NCBI RefSeq assembly: GCF_029714405.1
Contig: NZ_CP121650.1
Location: 6,019,001 to 6,083,000, forward strand
DNA: 64,000 nucleotides
From: Bradyrhizobium sp. CB82
GTDB lineage: Bacteria > Pseudomonadota > Alphaproteobacteria > Rhizobiales > Xanthobacteraceae
Reading direction: 5' to 3'
The translations under genes and the position numbers were made by a program. Under the pieces are notes generated by a model. That model searched no databases and was not told where the DNA came from. It saw only the letters and a list, made by a program, of their open reading frames with translations. Positions 27,502 to 35,557 of the stretch are shown piece after piece. Numbering within the stretch: the first letter of the stretch is position 1; each line of letters begins with the position of its first letter.

Positions 27502-28893
27502 CTACGCCGACCTTCTCACCGCATTGTCCACCAGCGTCTTGCCGAGCGACCAGATCGCGCCGGGGACCTTGTGGCTGCCGGCGATGACGTCGTCGAACGC
27601 CTTCTCGATCCAATTGCAGTCTTCTTCGGTGATGGTGAGCGGCGGCAGCAGCTTGATGGTGTGGCTGCCGTGGCCGGCGACCTGCGTCAGGATCTTGTGG
27701 TCCTTGAACAGCGGCACGGTGATGAGCTGGCAGAACAGCCCCTTGTTGGCGGTCTCCAGCACGTTCCAGGAGGCACGGAGCCGCAGCGATTTCGGCGGGC
27801 CGAACTCGACGCCGATCATCAGGCCCTTGCCGCGCACTTCCTTCATCAGCTCGTAGCCGGGCACCATGCGCGTCAGCGCAAGGCGGAGCTCGGCGCCGCG
27901 CTTGGCGGCAGCCTCGATCAGCTTCTCGGATTCCATCACGTCCAACGTGGCGATGCCGGCGGCCATCGCGAGGTCGTTCTTGGAGAAGGTCGAGCCGTGC
28001 ACCACCGCACGGTCCATCTGGTTGAAGATCTTGTCGAAGATGCTTTTCCGCGTCAGCACCGCGCCGACCGGCACGTGGCCGCCCGAGAGCGACTTCGACA
28101 GCAGCACCATGTCGGGCTCGACGTTCCAGTGCTCGACCGCAAGGAAGCGGCCGGTGCGGCCCATGCCGGTCTGGATCTCGTCGGCGATGAACAGCGTGCC
28201 GTATTTCTTGCAGAGCGCAGCCGCGCCCGGCAGGAACTCGTCGGTGGGCATGTTGACGCCCTTGCCCTGGATCGGCTCGACGATGAAGCCCGCGACCTCG
28301 CGCGACGACAGCGCCTTTTCCAGCGCCGCTAGATCGTTGAACGGGATCGAGGTGCAGCCCGGCAGCAGCGGCTCGAAGCCGCTGCGGAAGTTCGAGTCCC
28401 CTGTCAGCGACAGCGCGCCGTAGGTCAAGCCGTGATAGGCGTGGGAGCAATAGACGATGCCTGGGCGCCCGGTGGCACCGCGTGCGAACTTGATCGCCGC
28501 TTCGACACTCTCCGCGCCCGAATTGGCGAAAAACGCCTTGTCGAGATAGGGCACGTATTTGAGCAGCCGCTCGGCGAGCACGCCGGCGAGCGTCGAGACG
28601 TCGAACTGAACGAGATTGGGCAGATCGGCGTCGAGCACGCTTTTCAGCGCCTCACGCATCACCGGATGGTTGCGGCCGATCGCGAACACACCAAAGCCGG
28701 ACAAGAGGTCGAGATAGCGCGCGCCATCGCGGTCATAGAGGTACTGCCCCTGCCCCTTCTGGAAGCCGACGTCGTAACCGATGGTCTTGAGCACCCGAAC
28801 GAACTGCTCGTTCAGATGACGCGTATGCAGGGAACTGCGTTGCGCCTCGCGGTCAGCAAAGAGCTGAGCCATGTCTGGATTTGGAGTGTGCAT
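27502..28893 (-). CDS. hpnO: Hopanoid side-chain aminotransferase HpnO
   Basis: A 463-residue class III PLP-dependent aminotransferase. The PLP Lys lies in LLSKSLSGG, the cofactor Asp in ADEIQTGMGRTG, and the N-terminal segment (YLDLLSGFGVFAIGRNHP) is characteristic. In hopanoid producers HpnO makes aminobacteriohopanetriol from the ribosyl/aldehyde precursor; I assign that role from the sequence type and from hpnN 0.7 kb away. It is transcribed alone, convergent with the HigBA operon. Confidence 0.85.
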   Translation of the reverse strand: MHTPNPDMAQLFADREAQRSSLHTRHLNEQFVRVLKTIGYDVGFQKGQGQYLYDRDGARYLDLLSGFGVFAIGRNHPVMREALKSVLDADLPNLVQFDVSTLAGVLAERLLKYVPYLDKAFFANSGAESVEAAIKFARGATGRPGIVYCSHAYHGLTYGALSLTGDSNFRSGFEPLLPGCTSIPFNDLAALEKALSSREVAGFIVEPIQGKGVNMPTDEFLPGAAALCKKYGTLFIADEIQTGMGRTGRFLAVEHWNVEPDMVLLSKSLSGGHVPVGAVLTRKSIFDKIFNQMDRAVVHGSTFSKNDLAMAAGIATLDVMESEKLIEAAAKRGAELRLALTRMVPGYELMKEVRGKGLMIGVEFGPPKSLRLRASWNVLETANKGLFCQLITVPLFKDHKILTQVAGHGSHTIKLLPPLTITEEDCNWIEKAFDDVIAGSHKVPGAIWSLGKTLVDNAVRRSA

Positions 28894-29017
28894 CCGCTAC
28901 ATACTTCGGTTGATGGCTGTGTCGTCAACAGAAAACGGTCGTTGCGGCCTTTTGCCCTTTTTCGGGCCATCTTCGCAAGCACAGCTTTAGGTCATGTTGC
29001 ACTGCCAAGGAACTATC

Positions 29018-29632
29018 ATGCGTTTGGCCCTTTACTCCGGAATAATACTGGCTTGCGGTTACACCTGCCTGACGCCGGCGCTGGCCGCCGACCCCACCGG
29101 CGACTGGCGGGTCGCCGACGGCGTCGCCAACATCCGCGTGGCGCAATGTAATGGCAGCATGTGGGGCGCGGTATCCTGGGAGAAGACCCCCGGCGGCCGC
29201 GACCAGAACAACCCGGATGTGTCAAAAAAGAACAGGCCGACCTTGGGCATGGCGATCCTGATCGACATGAAGAAGAAGGCCGACGCCGACCAGTGGGAGG
29301 GCCAAGTCTACAACGCCAAGGACGGCCAGCTTTACGCCTCGACCATCACGCCTGCCGGCGGCGATCAACTCGAGATCAAGGGCTGCGTGCTCGGCTTCCT
29401 CTGCGGCGGCGAGACCTGGACCCGGGTCGGGCCGCCGATACCGTCGAGCCCCGCCAACAGCATGGCGAAGGGCACGCCGAAGACCACCGGCGCGGCGCCC
29501 CGGATGGCCGCGACGGCAGCTCCTGCCGCTCCCAAGAGCACCGGCGCGAGCGCAAAACCCGGTCAGAAGGGTGCCGCCGATCCCGTCGGCGACATCTGCC
29601 TACTCCCTGAGATTGCGGGGTTTGCCCATTAG
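29018..29632 (+). CDS. DUF2147 family secreted protein
   Basis: A 204-residue protein with a Sec signal peptide (MRLALYSGIILACGYTCLTPALA) and a DUF2147 domain (DPTGDWRVADGVANIRVAQCNGSMWG to GCVLGFLCGGETWTRV), followed by a 60-residue Ala/Pro/Lys-rich tail. DUF2147 is a beta-barrel-like periplasmic domain without a known activity. Start ATG 29018 has AAGGA upstream. Its last 33 bases overlap the 3' end of hpnN on the other strand. Confidence 0.8.
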   Translation: MRLALYSGIILACGYTCLTPALAADPTGDWRVADGVANIRVAQCNGSMWGAVSWEKTPGGRDQNNPDVSKKNRPTLGMAILIDMKKKADADQWEGQVYNAKDGQLYASTITPAGGDQLEIKGCVLGFLCGGETWTRVGPPIPSSPANSMAKGTPKTTGAAPRMAATAAPAAPKSTGASAKPGQKGAADPVGDICLLPEIAGFAH

Positions 29633-32188
29633 AGCCGGCTGAAACAACAGCACCGCGGCGAGTGTCGTCACCAACGAGAGCGCGAGCAGCTTGCCCATGC
29701 TGGACGTGCCGGGATGGCTCGACAGCCACAGGCTGCCGAACGCGGTGGCCGTCGTCAGCGCGCTGAAAAAGATCGCCCGCGTCAGGCTGGTCTGCAGCAG
29801 ATTTGTCCTGCCGGAGCGCCAGGCCACGACATAGTAGATCTTGAAGGCGACGCCGACGCCGAGCAGCAACGGGAAGGCGACGATATTGGCGAAGTTGAGC
29901 GGCAATCCGATCAACACGCAGATCTCGAGCGTCACCGCGCCCGCAACCAGGAGCGGCACCAGCGTCATCAGCACGTCAGTGAAGCGCCGCAAGGTGATCC
30001 ACAACAGCAGGCTGATGACGACCAGCGCATAGACGCCGGCCAGGATGAACGCGCGAACGACGGTATCGCCCGATTTCAGGATGGACACCGGACCGCCGAT
30101 CGCGGTCGGCTCCGCTGCGAGCACGGCCGCGGCGAACTTGCGCAATGTGTCGTTGTCGTTGGGGTCGCCGCGCGGCAGCGCTTCGACGCGGATCACGCCA
30201 TCCTTGCTCTTCCATGCATTGACCAGATCAGGCGGCAGCGACTTCAGCGTGACCGGCTCGGCCTGCATCGCGTTCCTGAGCTGATCGAACACGATCTTCA
30301 TCGGCGTAATGAAGACGTCCTGCGCCTTGTTGCGAGTCGCCTCGTCCGCGTTGGCGAGTTTCTCGAGCGCGTCCGCAAGCCGCCGCGAGGCGACCGCGCC
30401 GGGTCCCTTCTCGTTGCCTGCGGTCCTGCGCAAGGCCTCGACGGAGGATTTCAGCGAATCCACATTTTCCTGGTCCGAGGGTGCAGCGTCGACCTGGTCC
30501 GGGTTGAGCGCCGGGTTGATCACCTTGGCACCCTGCGCGATCAGCTTCAGCTTCGGCCCCTGATCCGATGGCACGAAACTGTCGAGCGACATCACCCGCA
30601 GCACCTCCGGAAGCTTCTCGAGCTTCGCCTCGATCTGTCTCGCCTGCTCTTCCGAATTGGTCAGCACGTTGATGGCGTTGGCGCCGGTGTTCGGATCCTT
30701 GCGCAGGTCAAGGAAGGTCGCGATCGACTCGGCCCTGGGGTTGCGTAGATTCATCGGGTTGAAGTCGAACTTCATGTAGTAGAGCAGCGGCAGACCGCCG
30801 AGGGCGAGCAACAGCGTGCCGCCCACGATCACCACGCGGTGCTTCTCCAGGAAGTGATCGAGCGGCGCCAGGAAGGCGTACCCCACCGGTTCCTTCTCGC
30901 CGGGCGGGTTGAGCAGCTTCAAGAGCGCAGGCAGCACGGTGATCGAGGAGAGGAACGCCACCAGCATGCCGACGCCGGCGATCTGGCCGAGCTCGGAAAT
31001 GCCCTTGTAATCAGTCGGCATGAAGCAGAGGAAGCCCGCCGCGGTCGCCATCGCCGCCAGCGACAGCGGAATCGCCGAGCGCTTCGCCGCCAGTACCAGG
31101 GCGCCGGCGAGATCATTGTGCTTGTAGCGCTCCGAGCGGTAGCGCACGCTGTACTGGATGCCGAAATCGACGCCGAGACCGACGAACAGCACGGCGAAGG
31201 CGATCGACAGCAGGTTGAGCGAGCCGACCATCATCAGGCCCCCGGCCGTCGTGAGCGCGAGCCCGATGAAGAGGTTCACGAAGACGGCGAAGATAATCTT
31301 GGCCGAATGCAGCGCAAGCCAGAGGATGAAAAGAACCACAATGACTGTGCCGATGCCGTTGACGACGGCGCCTTCCTGCACCGTGGCGTATTCCTCGTTG
31401 GCAATAGGGACCGGGCCGGTCAGGCGAACCCGCGCCTGGTATTTGGTCGGGAAATCCAGATCGGCCGCGGCTTTCCGGATCGCGTCGGTCGCGCCCTTCC
31501 CGGGCTCGAGCGCGTTGTAGTCGAGGACCGGCTTGAACTCGATGAAGGCGCGCTTGTCCGAGTCGGTCAGCGGCTTGTCGCTGACGAGCTCGCGCCAGGA
31601 GAAGATCGCGTTGCCCTTGGCCAGGACAGTCTCGACCGTGCGCGCGATCAGGCTAAAGGGACGCTCGGTGTCGTCGAGTTTCACCTGGCCCCGCTTGACG
31701 CCGGCAAGCCCCGTCTCCAGCGCGCCGGTCAGGCCACGGATCGAGGGATCGCCCGCCATGATCTCGATCAGGGGAGCTGCGGATTCGAACTGGCCGGTGA
31801 TCTTGCCGACCTCTTCGGTCGGCAGGAACAGCAGCCCGTTCTTCTCGAAGAATTCGCCGGTGCCGAGCTGCTGCATCGACACGAAATTGGTCTTGTCGTC
31901 CCTCAGCTTGGCGTAGAGGGCATCGGCCGCAGCCGTCGTCATCTCCGGCGTCGCAGCCTCAACGACGGCCAGAATGGTGGCGTCACGGTCGAAAGCGCGG
32001 TCAAAAGCCTGGTCGCGCTGCCGCCAGTCGAGATTTTGCGCAATCAGCGAGTTGATATCGGTGTTGATGGAGAAATGGCGCGCCGCGTAGTAGCCCGCCC
32101 CAACCGCCAGCAGGAGCCCGGCGACAACGACCAGGGTGGCAAATCGGGTGCAGGCTCGGACGATCGCAACGACTATACTTTGCAGCAC
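29600..32188 (-). CDS. hpnN: Hopanoid RND transporter HpnN (MMPL family)
   Basis: An 862-residue MMPL/RND-type permease with two six-helix bundles (first helix about 15-35; clusters at about 270-430 and 720-860) and two large periplasmic loops. It matches the hopanoid-associated HpnN family, which is needed to move hopanoids from the inner to the outer membrane. It starts at GTG 32188. An exact EcfG-type promoter (GGAAC-N16-CGTT) ends 36 bases upstream of the start, which suggests induction by the general stress response. Confidence 0.9.
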   Translation of the reverse strand: MLQSIVVAIVRACTRFATLVVVAGLLLAVGAGYYAARHFSINTDINSLIAQNLDWRQRDQAFDRAFDRDATILAVVEAATPEMTTAAADALYAKLRDDKTNFVSMQQLGTGEFFEKNGLLFLPTEEVGKITGQFESAAPLIEIMAGDPSIRGLTGALETGLAGVKRGQVKLDDTERPFSLIARTVETVLAKGNAIFSWRELVSDKPLTDSDKRAFIEFKPVLDYNALEPGKGATDAIRKAAADLDFPTKYQARVRLTGPVPIANEEYATVQEGAVVNGIGTVIVVLFILWLALHSAKIIFAVFVNLFIGLALTTAGGLMMVGSLNLLSIAFAVLFVGLGVDFGIQYSVRYRSERYKHNDLAGALVLAAKRSAIPLSLAAMATAAGFLCFMPTDYKGISELGQIAGVGMLVAFLSSITVLPALLKLLNPPGEKEPVGYAFLAPLDHFLEKHRVVIVGGTLLLALGGLPLLYYMKFDFNPMNLRNPRAESIATFLDLRKDPNTGANAINVLTNSEEQARQIEAKLEKLPEVLRVMSLDSFVPSDQGPKLKLIAQGAKVINPALNPDQVDAAPSDQENVDSLKSSVEALRRTAGNEKGPGAVASRRLADALEKLANADEATRNKAQDVFITPMKIVFDQLRNAMQAEPVTLKSLPPDLVNAWKSKDGVIRVEALPRGDPNDNDTLRKFAAAVLAAEPTAIGGPVSILKSGDTVVRAFILAGVYALVVISLLLWITLRRFTDVLMTLVPLLVAGAVTLEICVLIGLPLNFANIVAFPLLLGVGVAFKIYYVVAWRSGRTNLLQTSLTRAIFFSALTTATAFGSLWLSSHPGTSSMGKLLALSLVTTLAAVLLFQPALMGKPRNLRE

Positions 32189-32223
32189 ATCTTTTCTTTC
32201 TGGCTTTCAAACAGCTTGCCGGA

Positions 32224-32248
32224 AACGCCCGCTGTTTATCGGAGTTCC
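32224..32248 (-). promoter_or_regulatory. EcfG (general stress sigma) promoter of hpnN
   Basis: On the minus strand, GGAAC (32248-32244), 16 bases, then CGTT (32227-32224). This is an exact match to the EcfG consensus GGAAC-N16/17-CGTT of alphaproteobacteria. The -10 element lies 35 bases from the hpnN start, implying a leader of about 30 bases. Confidence 0.75.
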
Positions 32249-32498
32249 CTTGCGAAACCTATCGCTGTTTTGGGCGGTTTTACCCGTCCACAGGTTCGAG
32301 CAAATGGCGGGAGGGACACCGGCGTGACCGCGGCGCGGCCGGTATAGCTGGCCACTTGAGGCGGTAAAGTGACGAACGAGTGAGGTCGGCCGCTTAATCT
32401 TTTCGTACTATAATACCGTCAACGGAACCCGAGGTGCGATGCGCCTTTTCTCGCGGCCGATTTTTTGACACAAGGCAGTGTGCTTCCACGCGCTTGGG

Positions 32499-32540
32499 GC
32501 CTAACCGACCGGCGGGCAGCTACCGCCGGCGCCTAACCGA
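32499..32540. other. Repeat-hairpin-repeat in the ispH-hpnH leader
   Basis: GCCTAACCGA occurs at 32499-32508 and again at 32531-32540. Between them CCGGCGG-GCAGCTA-CCGCCGG (32509-32529) can form a 7-bp hairpin. The rest of the 380-base gap from hpnN to ispH holds a TATAAT at 32409 and a TTGACA at 32465 without good partners, and no other gene that I can support. Confidence 0.5.
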
Positions 32541-32629
32541 TGGTGCGGTTATTGCACTATTGGCAAGTATCAAGGTCCCGCCGGGGATAAACAGAACGGA
32601 TTTGGTGCAACTTGCGTGATGGACGTCCT

Positions 32630-33556
32630 ATGGAAGTTTATCTAGCGCAGCCGCGCGGCTTTTGTGCCGGCGTGGTGCGTGCGATCGAGATCGTGGAGCG
32701 GGCGCTGGAGAAGTACGGCCCGCCCGTCTATGTGCGCCACGAGATCGTGCACAACAAACACGTCGTCGAGAGCCTGAAGAAGAAAGGCGCAATCTTCGTC
32801 GAGGAGCTGTCCGAGGTTCCGCCGAAGGCGATGACCGTTTTCAGCGCCCATGGCGTGGCGCGCAGCGTCGAGGAAGAGGCTGCCGTCCGAGACCTTCCCG
32901 TGCTGAATGCAACCTGCCCCTTGGTCACGAAAGTTCACAATCAGGGGAAGCGCTACGTCTCCAAGGGCCGTATCCTGATCCTGATCGGCCATGCCGGCCA
33001 TCCCGAGGTCGAGGGAACCATGGGCCAGGTTCCCGGCCCGGTGCTGCTGGTCCAGAGCGTCGAAGAGGTCAAGGCTTTGCCCCTGCCGGCCGATAGGCCA
33101 GTGGCCTATATCACCCAGACCACGCTGTCGGTGGACGACACCAAGGACATTATCGCGGCCCTCCAGGCCCGATTTACAGATATTCAAGGCCCTGACATCC
33201 GGGATATCTGCTATGCGACACAGAACCGCCAATCTGCGGTAAGGGACTTGAGCAAGCTGGTCGACGTGATCTTGGTGGTGGGTGCTGCCAACAGTTCCAA
33301 CTCGAACCGGCTCCGCGAAATCGGCACTGAGGCCGGCGTTGCGAGTTATCTGGTCGCCGATGGTAGCGAGCTCAATCCGGAATGGTTGAAAGACGCCAAG
33401 ACCGTCGGCATTACAGCCGGCGCCTCGGCACCTGAGGTTCTCGTGGATGACGTAATCGAAGCCCTGCGACGGATCGGACCGGTCTCGGTCTCGTTGCTGC
33501 CGGGACGCGAGGAAAACATCGAATTCCGGCTTCCGGCGGAACTCGCCGCAAGCTGA
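32630..33556 (+). CDS. ispH: 4-hydroxy-3-methylbut-2-enyl diphosphate reductase IspH
   Basis: A 308-residue [4Fe-4S] enzyme, the last step of the MEP isoprenoid pathway, giving IPP and DMAPP for squalene and hopanoids. All key residues are visible: cluster cysteines C12, C96 and C194, with H41, H124 and E126 in the active site. ATG 32630 puts C12 at the canonical position; the in-frame TTG at 32612 is rejected. It is 36 bases upstream of hpnH and probably cotranscribed. Confidence 0.94.
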   Translation: MEVYLAQPRGFCAGVVRAIEIVERALEKYGPPVYVRHEIVHNKHVVESLKKKGAIFVEELSEVPPKAMTVFSAHGVARSVEEEAAVRDLPVLNATCPLVTKVHNQGKRYVSKGRILILIGHAGHPEVEGTMGQVPGPVLLVQSVEEVKALPLPADRPVAYITQTTLSVDDTKDIIAALQARFTDIQGPDIRDICYATQNRQSAVRDLSKLVDVILVVGAANSSNSNRLREIGTEAGVASYLVADGSELNPEWLKDAKTVGITAGASAPEVLVDDVIEALRRIGPVSVSLLPGREENIEFRLPAELAAS

Positions 33557-33592
33557 TCTTCCTGAATTTCAAAGCCCAGAAAGAAACGTGTG

Positions 33593-34741
33593 ATGGCAAT
33601 ACCCTTCTTCAAGGAAATGCGTATCGGCGGCTATTTGCTCAAGCAGAAATTGCTTGGCCGCAAACGCTACCCGCTCGTGTTGATGCTTGAGCCGTTGTTT
33701 CGCTGCAACCTCGCCTGCGTCGGCTGCGGCAAGATCGACTATCCTGACGCGATCCTCAACCGCCGCATGACGGCGCAGGAGTGCTGGGACGCAGCCGACG
33801 AATGCGGCGCGCCGATGGTGGCGATCCCTGGCGGCGAGCCGCTGATCCACAAGGAGATCGGCGAGATCGTGCGCGGCCTCGTGGCGCGCAAGAAGTTCGT
33901 ATCGCTCTGCACCAACGCGCTTCTGCTCGAGAAGAAGCTCGACCTGTTCGAGCCCTCCCCCTACCTGTTCTTCTCGGTGCATCTCGACGGGCTGAAGGAT
34001 CACCACGACAAGGCGGTGTCGCAGAAGGGCGTCTTCGACCGTGCGGTGTCCGCGATCAAGGCGGCGAAGGCGCGCGGCTTCACGGTCAACGTCAACGCCA
34101 CCATCTTCGACGGCCATCCGGCCGAGGAAATCGCAAAATTCCTGGACTTCACCACCGAGCTCGGCGTCGGCGTTTCGATGTCGCCGGGCTACGCCTATGA
34201 GCGTGCGCCGGACCAGGAGCACTTCCTCAACCGCACCAAGACCAAGAAGTTGTTCCGGGACGTCTTCGCGATGGGCAAGGGCAAGAAGTGGAACTTCATG
34301 CATTCCGGCCTGTTCCTGGACTTCCTCGCCGGCAACCAGGAATACGAGTGCACGCCCTGGGGCATGCCCGCGCGCAACATCTTCGGCTGGCAGAAGCCCT
34401 GCTATCTGCTCGGCGAAGGCTATGCCAAGACCTTCAAGGAGCTGATGGAGACCACCGACTGGGATTCCTACGGCACGGGCAAGTATGAGAAGTGTGCCGA
34501 CTGCATGGCGCATTGCGGCTACGAGCCGACGGCGGCCACGGCGGCACTGACGAACCCGATCAAGGCGGCCTGGGTTGCGATGCGCGGCGTCAGGACCTCG
34601 GGCCCGATGGCGCCGGAAATCGACCTGTCCAAGCAGCGGCCGGCGCAGTACATCTTCTCCGAGCAGGTCCAGAAGAAGCTCTCCGAGATCCGCCGCGATG
34701 AGGCGCTCGCCGCCGAGCAGAAGGCATCAACCGCCGCGTAA
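33593..34741 (+). CDS. hpnH: Adenosyl-hopene transferase HpnH (radical SAM)
   Basis: A 382-residue radical SAM enzyme with C38-x3-C42-x2-C45 for the [4Fe-4S] cluster, the GGEP motif (PGGEPLIHKEI) and a C-terminal cysteine-containing domain (CADCMAHCGYEPTAATAAL). It joins 5'-deoxyadenosyl to diploptene (hopene), the first step of C35 hopanoid side-chain extension. The ATG at 33593 is preceded by AAAGAAACG, a weak RBS. A strong bidirectional terminator separates it from convergent hpnG. Confidence 0.94.
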   Translation: MAIPFFKEMRIGGYLLKQKLLGRKRYPLVLMLEPLFRCNLACVGCGKIDYPDAILNRRMTAQECWDAADECGAPMVAIPGGEPLIHKEIGEIVRGLVARKKFVSLCTNALLLEKKLDLFEPSPYLFFSVHLDGLKDHHDKAVSQKGVFDRAVSAIKAAKARGFTVNVNATIFDGHPAEEIAKFLDFTTELGVGVSMSPGYAYERAPDQEHFLNRTKTKKLFRDVFAMGKGKKWNFMHSGLFLDFLAGNQEYECTPWGMPARNIFGWQKPCYLLGEGYAKTFKELMETTDWDSYGTGKYEKCADCMAHCGYEPTAATAALTNPIKAAWVAMRGVRTSGPMAPEIDLSKQRPAQYIFSEQVQKKLSEIRRDEALAAEQKASTAA

Positions 34742-34764
34742 GCTGCGAGAACATCGACGACAGT

Positions 34765-34799
34765 AAAAAGGCCCGATCGTACGGCGATCGGGCCTTTTT
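34765..34799. terminator. Bidirectional rho-independent terminator between hpnH and hpnG
   Basis: Perfect 15-bp arms AAAAAGGCCCGATCG (34765-34779) and CGATCGGGCCTTTTT (34785-34799) around a TACGG loop. The A and T runs let it work in both directions, serving the convergent hpnH and hpnG transcripts. Confidence 0.93.
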
Positions 34800-34822
34800 C
34801 GTTTTCTCGTTCAGAGGACCGC

Positions 34823-35557
34823 TCAGACCGTCTCGGGGACTATGCCCTCGTCGCCGATCAGGAAATCGCGGCTGACGCGAAGGGAGCGCAGCGCGCGGTT
34901 GAAGTCGATGCCGGTCGAGACCAAGGCGCGCAGCGTGCCGGGGTTACGGACGACGCCGCGCAGGATCGTCGCCACGTCGATCTGGCCATTGGGCTTGATC
35001 GCCTCGCGCGCCAGTGCTGGCAAAGCGCGATGGGCGGGATCGCTGATCACCCGGACCGCGGCGAACGGCAAGCCCGCTTCGGCGGCATAGGCGGCCGCGA
35101 TATGGCTCTCCATATCGACGGCGGCCGCACCGGTCTCCAAGTGGAGCGCCGCCTTGCAGGAGCGGCCCGTGACCACTTCCTCGGCACCCGCGAGGCTGCG
35201 GCGCACGACGCGGCGGCGTCCGGAGGTCAGCTTGTCGATGAGGTCGTCGCTGAGCGACAGGCCGGCGCCCCAGCGGGCGTCGCCCGCCAGCACCTCGGTC
35301 GCGACCACGACGTCACCCGAGCGGAGCGTGGGATCGAGCCCGCCGGCCACGCCGAATGAGATCACGCCCCGGATGCTCTCGGGGTCGACGACCGTCAAAA
35401 GCGCCCGCAGCTGCGTCGGGCTGCTCGAAGAGCAGATAACGGCCATCCCGGGGCCGGCCGCGATGCGGGCCTCCTGGACTAGACCGGTCACAATAAGTAT
35501 CGGCCGCAGGTCTATGGCTTGACCCACGGTTCCCCCGTCCCCCGTCCCCAACGTCAC
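34823..35557 (-). CDS. hpnG: Adenosylhopane nucleosidase/phosphorylase HpnG
   Basis: A 244-residue nucleoside phosphorylase family protein with GVAGGLDPTLRSGDVVVAT and VDMESHIAAAYAAEAGLPF, the purine-binding and ribose-binding signatures. It removes adenine from adenosylhopane to give ribosylhopane. GTG start (35557) overlaps the shc stop by four bases, so the two are translationally coupled. Last gene of the hpnC-D-E-shc-hpnG operon. Confidence 0.9.
   Translation of the reverse strand: MTLGTGDGGTVGQAIDLRPILIVTGLVQEARIAAGPGMAVICSSSSPTQLRALLTVVDPESIRGVISFGVAGGLDPTLRSGDVVVATEVLAGDARWGAGLSLSDDLIDKLTSGRRRVVRRSLAGAEEVVTGRSCKAALHLETGAAAVDMESHIAAAYAAEAGLPFAAVRVISDPAHRALPALAREAIKPNGQIDVATILRGVVRNPGTLRALVSTGIDFNRALRSLRVSRDFLIGDEGIVPETV

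Noticed and set aside
32424..32448. Possible EcfG promoter for ispH (GGAAC-N16-CTTT)
   Set aside because: The -10 element lacks the G of CGTT and the distance to ispH is about 180 bases.
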